From an uncultured Collinsella sp. (lineage in GTDB: Bacteria; Actinomycetota; Coriobacteriia; Coriobacteriales; Coriobacteriaceae), in the NCBI GenBank assembly GCA_900540905.1, contig UQHR01000051.1, forward strand, positions 1 to 8,845: a DNA stretch of 8,845 nt. Direction: 5' to 3'. This document shows positions 1 to 6,905 of this stretch, one piece after another. A program made the position numbers and the translations under genes. Positions within the stretch are counted from its first letter, which is position 1. Each line of letters starts with the position of its first letter. The notes below the pieces were generated by a model. It was not told the origin of the DNA and ran no database searches. It saw only the letters and a list, made by a program, of their open reading frames with translations.

Positions 1-562
1 CAGAACATCTGGCCCCCCCCCCTTTTGGGGGGGGGCCCGGGGAGCCGCTAAAGAACGGCAGGCCCGCACCGGGACGACCAGCACCGGCGCCGGCGAGCGG
101 ACGCTTCTTGTCCTGGTCCTTGGCGGTGAGTTTCTCGATAGCCTTTTTGATGGAGGCGGACGACACACCCAGGCGCATGAGGATGTCCATGGCCATGCCG
201 TTGCCCTCTTCGACGATACCGATGAGCAGGTGCTCGGTCGACACGTAGGTCTGGTTGTTCTCACGCGCCACGCGGAATGAACGCTCCATCACGCTAATGA
301 CGAGCGGCGTAAAGGCGAGCTTGGCCGCCTCGGTCTCCTCACTGGGCTCGGGAACCGTGGTCTGGACCTCTTTGAGGGTGTCCATGATGTCGTCGTAGGA
401 GATATCGAGCGAGCGCAGCGCCTCGGCGGCAATGCCCTCGTCCTCCTTGGCAAGCGCGAGCAGCAGATGCTCGGTGCCCACCTTATTTGAATGAAGATCG
501 AGCGCCTCTTGCTTGGCCATGGACATGACCTTACGCGCGCGATCGGTAAAACGGTCTAACAT
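1..562 (-). CDS. clpC: ATP-dependent Clp protease ATP-binding subunit ClpC, N-terminal part (truncated by window edge)
   Basis: 187 codons are open from an ATG at 562 to the window edge, with no stop. Residues 1-150 are the double Clp N-terminal domain that docks substrates and adaptors. The two repeats are recognisable by TEHLLLAL (30-37) and STEHLLIGI (108-116), and the protein opens with the typical MLDRFTDRARKVM. An Ala/Gly/Pro-rich linker begins near residue 155; the AAA+ modules, Walker motifs and ClpP-binding loop would lie beyond the edge. ClpC family members are cytoplasmic unfoldases that feed ClpP and belong to the stress and proteolysis machinery. An AGAGGAA ribosome-binding site lies about 6 bases before the ATG and supports this start. 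No clear CtsR or HspR operator is visible upstream. The last ~15 residues are read through a C10-T4-G9 fold-back and are doubtful. ClpB is less likely because the N-domain sequence is ClpC-like. Confidence 0.93.
   Translation of the reverse strand, partial: MLDRFTDRARKVMSMAKQEALDLHSNKVGTEHLLLALAKEDEGIAAEALRSLDISYDDIMDTLKEVQTTVPEPSEETEAAKLAFTPLVISVMERSFRVARENNQTYVSTEHLLIGIVEEGNGMAMDILMRLGVSSASIKKAIEKLTAKDQDKKRPLAGAGAGRPGAGLPFFSGSPGPPPKGGGARCS
11..42. repeat. C10-TTTT-G9 fold-back at the window edge
   Basis: Bases 13-22 are ten C, 23-26 are four T and 27-35 are nine G, flanked by GG on the left and CCCGGGG on the right, giving a near-perfect hairpin. It lies inside the clpC reading frame, where it would encode a Gly/Pro stretch with one Lys. 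Such mirrored homopolymers at a sequence end are more typical of assembly or sequencing artefacts than of real coding sequence. Confidence 0.7.
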
Positions 563-598
563 GCTAGTTCCTCTTAGACGAGCTAGTTTTTTCAAACG

Positions 599-626
599 CA
601 AAGCGCCGCCCCGCGGCAGCGCTTTG
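599..626 (-). other. Hairpin in the clpC 5' leader
   Basis: The arms CAAAGCGC (599-606) and GCGCTTTG (619-626) pair perfectly. Three more G-C pairs (GCC 608-610 with GGC 615-617) follow after one mismatch, closing a 4-base loop. It ends 36 bases before the clpC start. Neither strand shows a convincing T-tract directly after the stem, so it is not a typical terminator. It is either a structured clpC leader or a weak terminator for the TetR/activase operon. Confidence 0.4.
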
Positions 627-644
627 GTCTCTTTACCCATATGG

Positions 645-650
645 AGTATA
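645..650 (-). promoter_or_regulatory. Candidate -10 element for clpC
   Basis: On the minus strand this reads TATACT, a good -10 match. It would start the transcript near 638 and leave a leader of about 75 bases containing the 599-626 hairpin. No convincing -35 hexamer sits 16-18 bases upstream, so this is a weak prediction. Confidence 0.3.
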
Positions 651-707
651 TGTTAACAGCTGGAGGAATATCTATAAACCCGGCTCACATGAATGCAGGT
701 TATGACC

Positions 708-733
708 GCATCGCGGGACTCACCGCGCGATGC
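708..733 (-). terminator. GC-rich hairpin downstream of the TetR gene (possible weak terminator)
   Basis: Arms GCATCGCG (708-715) and CGCGATGC (726-733) are perfectly complementary, with a short GC extension into the 10-base loop. The hairpin begins about 27 bases past the TetR stop codon on the minus strand. There is no run of T after it, so intrinsic termination is uncertain; a mark for the 3' end of the operon is the best guess. Confidence 0.3.
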
Positions 734-759
734 GCGACGGGCGCCCCGCAAGAGAAACC

Positions 760-1449
760 CTAGACGTCTTTCACCACGTCGGGACTCGTCGCACGCGATG
801 CGCGATAGGCATCGGCCTCCTTGGAGACGCGTTCGAGCAGCTCGGATGTATCGACGCCCTCGACTTGCGCGACCGTTTCCACCGTCTGCATGGCGACCGC
901 CCTCAGGTACGCGCACGCGCTGTCCCCCGGCTGCTCGAGGTCTATCTCCTCGCCGCCCTCCCGGGCAAAGCCGACCGCCATCACAAAGCCCATGATGCCC
1001 GAGACCAGAAAGCCCACCGCAAAGCTCGAATCTGCCTTGAGCTCTTCTCCGTCGGGGTGGACGATCTCTCTCACGCGGTCGATGATGATCGTATGGATGC
1101 CCTGCACGACCTGCTCGGCGGCACCCGCCCTCATGGTGATGACGATGCGCCGCAGCAGGCAGCGGACGTCGCGCCGGTCGAACGCCGAAAGGTCGCCCTC
1201 GCTCGAAAAATGCCAGAGGGCATCGGTGATGAGCTCGTTATCCTGCAGCAGCTGGGCTATGGCGATGGCGACGAGTTCATCGAAATCGTGAAAATAGTAG
1301 TAAAACGTTCCGCGATTGCACTGGGCGGCGCGGGTCACCTCGCCAACCGACAGCTCGAAGATGCTGTTGTTCTCGATGAGCTCCCAAAACGCCTCGATGA
1401 TACGGGTGCGTGCATCGGGCGCATCGGCGTCCTTACGCGGTCTCGCCAT
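760..1449 (-). CDS. TetR/AcrR-family transcriptional regulator
   Basis: A 229-residue protein starting MARPRKD. The N-terminal third is a TetR DNA-binding domain: a first helix (TRIIEAFWELIE), then a helix-turn-helix around residues 34-53 ending in the family signature RGTFYYYFHDFDEL. The C-terminal two thirds are all-helical in character, as expected of a ligand-binding and dimerisation domain; the ligand cannot be read from sequence. The ATG at 1449 lies inside the end of the upstream activase-related gene (17-base overlap), with GAGG just 3 bases before it. A GTG at 1458 with an AGGGG 4 bases upstream is an alternative start adding three residues. The gene is the distal member of an operon whose promoter carries a perfect palindrome, so autorepression is the likely mode. 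A link to an acyl-CoA ligand is inferred from the neighbour only. Confidence 0.9.
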   Translation of the reverse strand: MARPRKDADAPDARTRIIEAFWELIENNSIFELSVGEVTRAAQCNRGTFYYYFHDFDELVAIAIAQLLQDNELITDALWHFSSEGDLSAFDRRDVRCLLRRIVITMRAGAAEQVVQGIHTIIIDRVREIVHPDGEELKADSSFAVGFLVSGIMGFVMAVGFAREGGEEIDLEQPGDSACAYLRAVAMQTVETVAQVEGVDTSELLERVSKEADAYRASRATSPDVVKDV

Positions 1450-4400
1450 GCGCCTCACCGCACCCCTGCGCCTTGGCGTTCATGATGAGCATCTGAAGAC
1501 GGTTCTCCACGTTGGCGAAGCTCACGTCGGGATCGTAGTCGAGCGGCAGGAACTGCGCCGTGGGATACTGCTCCTTGAGCGCATGGATGAGCCCGCGCCC
1601 CACGACATGGTTGGGCAGACACCCGAACGGCTGCAGGATCACGAAGTTGCGGCAGCCGCGCTTGGCGTGCTCGAGAATCTCCGCCGGAATCAGCACGCCC
1701 TCGCCCGCATCGAACGTATGGTGCAGGATCTTATCGCTCGCGCGCACGAGCTCGGGCATGCGCGTCGGCGGCTCGTAGAGCGGGCTCGCCGCGCCCAGGC
1801 GGTCGCAACGGTCGTGCGCGAGCTCGAACAGGTTGTCCGCCGTGGCGTACCAGGCCTTTTCGGGCAGCGACAGGTCGACGTGGAACTCGCGCGACTGCGC
1901 ATGCTTGTAGAAATAGGTCTTGCGGATCACGTCGGTCATGCGCGCCTCGATGACCTCGAGCCCGTTGTCCTCGAGGTAGCGCTCGATCTCGTGGTTGGCG
2001 CCGAGATGGAAATTGAGCAGGTACTCGCCCACGATGAGAACGGTCGGATGCGGGTTCGAGCGGTCGTACGGAACGGCGTCCATGATCGCAAGCGCGCGTT
2101 TGAAGCCCGTCGCCTGGCCTCTCAGCCCGGAGCGCTCCATGCCCTCGATAACCTCATCGAGCGCGCGGTCGAACGCAGCGTCCGCCGCGCCCTTCTCGAG
2201 CTCGTAGGGACGGATGCGCCTAAGCATGGCCTCGAGGGCATCGATCATGGGAAGACCGTAGGCGATCTGGATGCTCGGGCCAAGGCCGAGCTTGAAGCCC
2301 GGATGCGCATTGTGGGCATCGACGTCGTCGTTGGTGAGCACCGGGACATAGTCGTATCCCGCGTCGTCGAGCGCGCGGCGCAGCAGGGGCATGTAGTGCG
2401 TCAGGCGGCAGTCGCCGATATACTTGCCAGTCACCACGGCGACGTCGTGCGGGTCGTACTTACCGCTCTCGAGTGCCGCGAGCGCCTCGCCGATCACGAT
2501 TTGCGCGGGGAAGCAGATGTCGTTGTGCACATAGCGTTTGCCCAGGCGGATGGCATCCTCGCGCCCGATATCAAGGGCCTCGGCGCGCACGCCCTGATTG
2601 CGCATCGCCGCGGTCATGAGCCTGCAGAACGCATGGGAGGTGTTGGGGACCAGCGCGATCTTGTCGTGCCGGTCGCGCTTGGTGTACTTGACCTTATACG
2701 GGTCGTCGAGCGGATGGACCGCGTGCACCCGGGCGCCCTCGGCACGCTCCTCCGCGCGACGACGGTTGACCGACTCGATAAACGAACGCACGCGAATGCC
2801 CATGGGACCGGCGACGTCGCTCTCATCGAGCTTGATCATCATCGGAACCTTGGAGCCCATCTCGCCCATCATGCGCGCGATCTCGTCGGTGAGATACGCA
2901 TCGTGGCCGCAGCCGAAGCTGCCCATCTGCACGAGCTCGAGCTCGGGCGTCGATGCGACGATGACCGCGCACGACAGCATGCGCGCATGGTAGTTGTTCA
3001 CGATGTCGATGCGGCTGTTGGAAAGATCGACGTTGCAGACCCCCGGCACCGCATCGGGCGTCAGCACGGGGATGCCGCGCTCAGAGAAGAGCTTGGGCAG
3101 CCCGTGGTTGACCAGCGGGTCGTTGTGGTACGGGCGCGAAGCGATCACCACCGCGTAGCCGCCGTCCTCGCGCACGTTCTCGAGCACCTGCCTGCCGCGC
3201 AGCTGCAGCTGGTTCTCAAACGTCTCCTGCGCGCGGTCCGCCTGCTCGGTCGCCTTGGCAACCAGGTCGGCATCGATATCGAAGGTCTCCTTGCACCACG
3301 CCTTGAGCTGGCGGTTTCGGTCGCCCTCGTCGTACCAGTGGAACAGCGGCGTATCGAACGGAACGCCGAAACGCTCCTCCGGGTTATCGGAATTGCGCAT
3401 CACGTAGGGGTATCCCTTTACGACGGCGCACATCCACTCGCTGGTAGAGGCGGTGTTTTCGGTGGGCACCGTCGTGATGATGGGCATGAAGATGCGGTCG
3501 ACGCCGGCGTCGACGAGATTGCGGATGCGCCCGTGGACGAGCTTGGCCGGGAAGCACACGGTGTCGGATGTGACGTGCGCCAGACCGCGCTCGTACATCG
3601 CCTTGGTGCTGCGTCCCGAGACGCGCACCTTAAAGCCGAGCGTGCTGAAGAACGTCGACCAGAACGGCATGGTGTCCCAGAACTCGAGCACACGGGGAAT
3701 GCCGATCGTGACATCGCGCCCCCCGCAGACGGGAACCGTGGGGTACGACTCGAACAGCAGCTTCTCGCGGTCGACAAAGAGATTGGGGGCAGCCGCGGTC
3801 CGGTCGCGCCCCGTGTCGGGTGCCTGTGCCTCGCAAGCACCCTGCGGACGCAGCTCCTCCGCCGCGGGAACCTCGCGCACGAGCTCATCCCATGAGATGG
3901 CGCCGCCGCGCGGGCAGCGATTGCCCGTGACGTAAAGCGAGCCGTCGCCAAATGCCACGACCGCGCGCTGGCAGCGGTTGTTGCACCGACGGCAGGTAAC
4001 GCCGCCGAACTCGCGATGCTCGAAGCGCTCCACGGCATCGAGCCCGATAAACGACGTGCCGGCGTCGCCCTTGCGGCATTCCTCGCGCGCGAGCAGGGCG
4101 ATACCGATAGCGCCCATCAGCCCCGGGTGGGGCGCACGCGTGACGGGTTTGTCCAGATACTGCTCGAATGCGCGCAGCACCGCGTCGTTTCGGAACGTGC
4201 CGCCCTGGACGACGACTTTGTCGCCCAGACGGTTGAGATTTGAAACGCGAATGACCTTGGTGAACACGTTCTCGATAATCGAACGGCAGAGACCGGCCAT
4301 GATGTCGCCCGGACCCTTACCGCGCCGCTGCTCGGAAACGACGCTGCTGTTCATGAACACCGTGCAGCGGCTGCCGAGAACGGCGGGGGCTTTGGACGAA

Positions 4401-5872
4401 AATGCCTCGGTCGCGATATCCTCAACGGCTATTCCGAGGTTTTTGGCAAAACCCTCGAGGAACGAGCCGCAGCCCGCAGAGCACGCCTCGTTGACGACGA
4501 TATCGGTCAGCACGCCGTGGTTGAGCCAGATGGCCTTCATATCCTGTCCGCCGATGTCGAGCACGAAGGTCGCATCGGGAACGCATGCGCACGCGGCGCG
4601 GGCGTGCGCGACCGTCTCGACCGTATGGTAGTCGGCGTGGAACGCGCGCGCGAAAAGCTCCTCGCCGTATCCCGTGGTGCCCACGGCATCGATCGCAAGC
4701 GTGACTCCCGCTGTCTCCCAGCGGTTCTTCAAGCTGACAAGACCCTGTTGGGCGACGTCGAGCGGTCTGCCGTTATTAGACGCGTAGAACGAATCGACAA
4801 GCTCACCCGCCTCATCGACCAGGGCGAACTTGGTCGTCGTGCTCCCCGAATCGATACCGAGCGCCACACGCACCGTCTCTCCGGGCGCATACGCATCCGG
4901 ACCCTTTGCCGGCGTCTCTTTGCCATGGCGTGCCGTAAAATCCGCCTGCTCGGCAGGTGTGGCAAAAAAGGGCTGGGCAAGACGTCCCTCCCCGCTTGCG
5001 GGCGCGACCGTCTCGAGCTTATCCAGCCGGACAAAAGCGTCGGGAAGGTCGATCGGTTGGGACGATGCGAACATGTCGGTCAGCGACAGGGCGGCACCGC
5101 GCGCGACCATGATCTGCGGATCGCGCGGGACGATAACCTGATCGTCCGATAGATTCAGTTGCTCCCGGAACACGCGGACCAGTGTGGGGTTGTAGGCGAG
5201 CGCACCGCCCTCGAAGATTACCGGCGGCTCGATGTCGATACCCTGGGCCAGACCGCCGATCGTTTGGCGGGCGACCGCGTGAAGCGCCGAAAGCGCCAGG
5301 TCGGTGGTAGGAATGCCCTCGTTGAGCAGCGGCTGGATATCGGTCTTTGCGTACACGCCGCAGCGGCCCGAGACCTCGTGGACGGTCGTTCCCCGGCTTG
5401 CGAGCTGCTCGAACTCGCCCGATTCGGTGCCGACCCCCATGAGCTTTGCCATCTCGTCGATAAATGCACCGGTACCGCCTGCGCACGAGCCGTTCATGCG
5501 CATGTCGGCAACCTCGATGTCTCCCTTATCGTTGGTGCGGAAGAAGATCATCTTGGCGTCTTGGCCGCCCAGCTCGATGGCGCAGCGCGTCTGCGGATAG
5601 AACCTGCTGATCGCGAGCGCGTTGGCGACCACCTCCTGAACGTACGAGGCGCCCAGCGCGGTCGCGATATCGCGCGCACCCGAGCCGGTCACCGCAACGC
5701 GCAGCGACTCATGGGGAAAGCGCTCGGCGAGCTCGCCGAGCATGGCGCGCACGCTCGCTGTCTGACACGCCCCGTGGCGGCGATATCCCCACCACGCCTC
5801 GGTCATATCCTCGTGCATCGCGTAAACTTTGGTCGTCGTCGACCCTACGTCCAGTCCTACTAGCAACGCCAT
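1433..5872 (-). CDS. Acyl-CoA dehydratase activase-related giant protein (two BcrAD/BadFG modules, DUF2229, HgdB-like C-terminal half)
   Basis: A 1479-residue cytoplasmic protein. Residues 4-270 and 335-600 are two HSP70/actin-fold ATPase modules of the HgdC/BcrAD/BadFG type, each with a phosphate loop (GLDVGSTTTK at 6-15; GIDSGSTTTK at 339-348) and GGQD (102-105; 441-444). Each keeps the pair of Cys that in HgdC holds a [4Fe-4S] cluster between subunits (C130/C171 and C464/C503). A Cys-rich knot follows (C627, C630, C634, C653). DUF2229 begins near 715, and the C-terminal half carries two HgdB-like Cys motif sets (CFPA at C773 and C1120; FGC at C988 and C1418). HgdC-type proteins use ATP to inject an electron into 2-hydroxyacyl-CoA dehydratases; the reaction of these fused relatives is not established. 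The start has GGAG 4 bases upstream. The gene heads an operon with the TetR gene. No separate dehydratase subunits lie nearby. Confidence 0.92.
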   Translation of the reverse strand: MALLVGLDVGSTTTKVYAMHEDMTEAWWGYRRHGACQTASVRAMLGELAERFPHESLRVAVTGSGARDIATALGASYVQEVVANALAISRFYPQTRCAIELGGQDAKMIFFRTNDKGDIEVADMRMNGSCAGGTGAFIDEMAKLMGVGTESGEFEQLASRGTTVHEVSGRCGVYAKTDIQPLLNEGIPTTDLALSALHAVARQTIGGLAQGIDIEPPVIFEGGALAYNPTLVRVFREQLNLSDDQVIVPRDPQIMVARGAALSLTDMFASSQPIDLPDAFVRLDKLETVAPASGEGRLAQPFFATPAEQADFTARHGKETPAKGPDAYAPGETVRVALGIDSGSTTTKFALVDEAGELVDSFYASNNGRPLDVAQQGLVSLKNRWETAGVTLAIDAVGTTGYGEELFARAFHADYHTVETVAHARAACACVPDATFVLDIGGQDMKAIWLNHGVLTDIVVNEACSAGCGSFLEGFAKNLGIAVEDIATEAFSSKAPAVLGSRCTVFMNSSVVSEQRRGKGPGDIMAGLCRSIIENVFTKVIRVSNLNRLGDKVVVQGGTFRNDAVLRAFEQYLDKPVTRAPHPGLMGAIGIALLAREECRKGDAGTSFIGLDAVERFEHREFGGVTCRRCNNRCQRAVVAFGDGSLYVTGNRCPRGGAISWDELVREVPAAEELRPQGACEAQAPDTGRDRTAAAPNLFVDREKLLFESYPTVPVCGGRDVTIGIPRVLEFWDTMPFWSTFFSTLGFKVRVSGRSTKAMYERGLAHVTSDTVCFPAKLVHGRIRNLVDAGVDRIFMPIITTVPTENTASTSEWMCAVVKGYPYVMRNSDNPEERFGVPFDTPLFHWYDEGDRNRQLKAWCKETFDIDADLVAKATEQADRAQETFENQLQLRGRQVLENVREDGGYAVVIASRPYHNDPLVNHGLPKLFSERGIPVLTPDAVPGVCNVDLSNSRIDIVNNYHARMLSCAVIVASTPELELVQMGSFGCGHDAYLTDEIARMMGEMGSKVPMMIKLDESDVAGPMGIRVRSFIESVNRRRAEERAEGARVHAVHPLDDPYKVKYTKRDRHDKIALVPNTSHAFCRLMTAAMRNQGVRAEALDIGREDAIRLGKRYVHNDICFPAQIVIGEALAALESGKYDPHDVAVVTGKYIGDCRLTHYMPLLRRALDDAGYDYVPVLTNDDVDAHNAHPGFKLGLGPSIQIAYGLPMIDALEAMLRRIRPYELEKGAADAAFDRALDEVIEGMERSGLRGQATGFKRALAIMDAVPYDRSNPHPTVLIVGEYLLNFHLGANHEIERYLEDNGLEVIEARMTDVIRKTYFYKHAQSREFHVDLSLPEKAWYATADNLFELAHDRCDRLGAASPLYEPPTRMPELVRASDKILHHTFDAGEGVLIPAEILEHAKRGCRNFVILQPFGCLPNHVVGRGLIHALKEQYPTAQFLPLDYDPDVSFANVENRLQMLIMNAKAQGCGEAHGETA

Positions 5873-5904
5873 AATGCTCCGTCTCTCGCATTTTTCCTGC
5901 TAGA

Positions 5905-5910
5905 GATATA
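5905..5910 (-). promoter_or_regulatory. Extended -10 promoter element of the activase-TetR operon
   Basis: The minus strand reads TGGTATATC, an extended -10 (TG-N-TATATC), placing the transcript start near 5898 and giving a leader of about 25 bases to the ATG at 5872. The -35 region falls inside the palindrome just upstream and is itself poor (TCTGTT or similar), as often seen with extended -10 promoters. Confidence 0.55.
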
Positions 5911-5921
5911 CCACTCTACGT

Positions 5922-5942
5922 AATACAACAGACTGTTGTATT
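5922..5942. promoter_or_regulatory. Perfect 9-3-9 palindromic operator, probable TetR-family binding site
   Basis: Arms AATACAACA (5922-5930) and TGTTGTATT (5934-5942) are perfectly complementary around a GAC centre. The site covers the -35 region of the promoter at 5905-5910 and lies 50 bases upstream of the activase-related gene. Size and symmetry suit a dimer of a TetR-family regulator, and the regulator encoded at the end of the same operon is the obvious candidate. Confidence 0.65.
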
Positions 5943-5954
5943 TAAACTCCGTAT

Positions 5955-5987
5955 AAAAAGCGGCTGCCGAAACGCTTCAGAAGCCGC
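5955..5987 (-). terminator. Rho-independent terminator, minus strand
   Basis: Read on the minus strand the stem is GCGGCT, one mismatch, CTGAA, loop GCGT, TTCGG, mismatch, AGCCGC, followed directly by TTTTTAT. It insulates the activase-TetR promoter from the DUF2798 gene upstream, whose stop codon is about 170 bases away. Confidence 0.8.
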
Positions 5988-6087
5988 CGAATGCACCAAC
6001 AGATTGTTCTGCGCGCTAGCACGTCGGGCAACGGAGCAGCACGGGCCCTCCGGTCATGCGCACCGCTCACGCCCGCGATGTCGCCGA

Positions 6088-6159
6088 GAGAGCTATCCAC
6101 GCTTAGGGCTCCAACCAAGCAAGTCGCCCGCGCTCAGCAGATCCCTAAGCGAGCTACTC
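6088..6159 (-). repeat. Imperfect inverted repeat at the 3' end of the DUF2798 gene
   Basis: CGCTTAGGG (6100-6108) pairs with CCCTAAGCG (6143-6151). The stem continues past a 5-base bulge through AGCT (6091-6094 with 6152-6155) and GAG/CTC. The right arm covers the last codon and the stop of the DUF2798 gene, so the structure would sit at the end of that mRNA. No T-tract follows. Apart from this, the 5990-6153 spacer shows no convincing gene. Confidence 0.4.
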
Positions 6160-6702
6160 GCACTCAGGAGCCATAGCCTGCTCCAAGAGCTCGGCATGCT
6201 CCTCCTCGAAAACCGTCCCCACAGGGAAGGTGCGACGGAAGACGAAGTGGGAAATCGGACCGGCTACCAAAAGGTTCCACGGCAGCGCCATCACAAAATT
6301 ATGCGGGATGTTGATCATCCAGATCGCGGGCACGGAATACAGGTTCGCAAGGATGCCGCCGGGCATGTGCGTCAGACCCTCGCAGGCACCGTACAGCGAC
6401 ATGATGATGACCATGGGAACGACCATGCAGGAGCTGACGGCGAGCGTCATGGCAAGTGGCGAGCTCTTGCCCGGCGTGACCAGGAATTTAAAAGCGAAAC
6501 CCTTGGCAAGGGGGCTGGCAACAAACCAGTCGCAGCACATGGCAAAAATGTAGGCAACGGGGAAGCCGAGCCACGCGGCGGCAACAACCTCGCCGCTGAT
6601 GGCCCCATGCTGCAGGGCAACGTTGTAGATGCTCATCCAGAGCACCATGCAAAAGCACATGATAAAGGTGAACAGCAGGCTCTCTCGTTTGTTGATAGGC
6701 AT
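6154..6702 (-). CDS. DUF2798-family integral membrane protein
   Basis: A 182-residue hydrophobic protein starting MPINKRES. Four membrane helices are apparent, roughly at residues 8-30, 38-62, 82-104 and 125-152. The two halves look like tandem DUF2798 units: each has a helix ending in MS-x-YN/YG followed by a helix with a conserved P and aromatic residues, and the AxPL/AGP-type ends (SPLAKGF, AGPISHF) occupy equivalent places. The function of the family is unknown. The frame stays open for 20 more codons upstream, but the family-like start and the position of the AAAGGA motif favour the ATG at 6702. That motif is 11 bases from the ATG, rather far, and lies in a small hairpin. The gene stands alone between two minus-strand terminators. 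Transport or envelope roles would be guesses. Confidence 0.82.
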   Translation of the reverse strand: MPINKRESLLFTFIMCFCMVLWMSIYNVALQHGAISGEVVAAAWLGFPVAYIFAMCCDWFVASPLAKGFAFKFLVTPGKSSPLAMTLAVSSCMVVPMVIIMSLYGACEGLTHMPGGILANLYSVPAIWMINIPHNFVMALPWNLLVAGPISHFVFRRTFPVGTVFEEEHAELLEQAMAPECE

Positions 6703-6719
6703 AAAGGACAAAATCCTTT
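6703..6719 (-). promoter_or_regulatory. Small hairpin containing the DUF2798 ribosome-binding site
   Basis: On the minus strand AAAGGA (6714-6719) and TCCTTT (6703-6708) are perfectly complementary around a TTTTG loop, and the second arm touches the ATG. AAAGGA is the only purine-rich Shine-Dalgarno candidate, so pairing would hide it; without pairing the spacing of 11 bases is long. Confidence 0.45.
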
Positions 6720-6746
6720 CTGTGTTACGCCGCGGCACCACGCAAC

Positions 6747-6797
6747 AAAAACGGGCGGGCAAGATGGAGCTGTTGGGACTTCATCTCGCCCGCCCGT
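6747..6797 (-). terminator. Strong rho-independent terminator, minus strand
   Basis: ACGGGCGGGC (6751-6760) pairs perfectly with GCCCGCCCGT (6788-6797), and after one mismatch AGATG (6762-6766) pairs with CATCT (6782-6786), with a 15-base loop. On the minus strand the stem is followed by TTTTTGTTG. It lies about 220 bases past the ThrE-family stop codon and 45 bases before the DUF2798 start, so it may end the ThrE transcript or act as a leader attenuator for DUF2798. Confidence 0.8.
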
Positions 6798-6905
6798 GGT
6801 ACGTGCGTCTGCGACTACTTATGTGGTGGAACTACCCTAACACGAACGGCGCGCGCTTCGTAAGCGTTGAGTTTATGAAGATGCAGGGCACCAATAATCC
6901 CCCGA

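Noticed and set aside
615..640. Possible CtsR-type heptad repeat upstream of clpC (GGTAAAG AGA CCAAAGC on the minus strand).
   Set aside because: It does not fit the GGTCAAA direct-repeat consensus closely enough in either heptad, so no CtsR control is claimed.
730..1485. A 251-codon plus-strand frame opposite the TetR gene.
   Set aside because: It is the antisense of a clear TetR helix-turn-helix protein and shows no domain or ribosome-binding site of its own.
1316..3895. An 859-codon open frame on the plus strand, antisense to the activase-related gene.
   Set aside because: The minus-strand gene has unmistakable family motifs throughout. The antisense frame is rich in Arg, His, Val and Ala with no recognisable domain, as expected from high-GC codon bias opposite a real gene.
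5991..6176. A 61-codon plus-strand ORF between the terminator and the DUF2798 gene.
   Set aside because: There is no Shine-Dalgarno sequence before the ATG, the composition is low in information, and it runs antisense into the DUF2798 coding end.
6841..6862. Short symmetry ACGAA...TTCGT around a GCGCGC core.
   Set aside because: Only five outer pairs and two inner pairs form, with mismatches between; expected by chance in GC-rich sequence.
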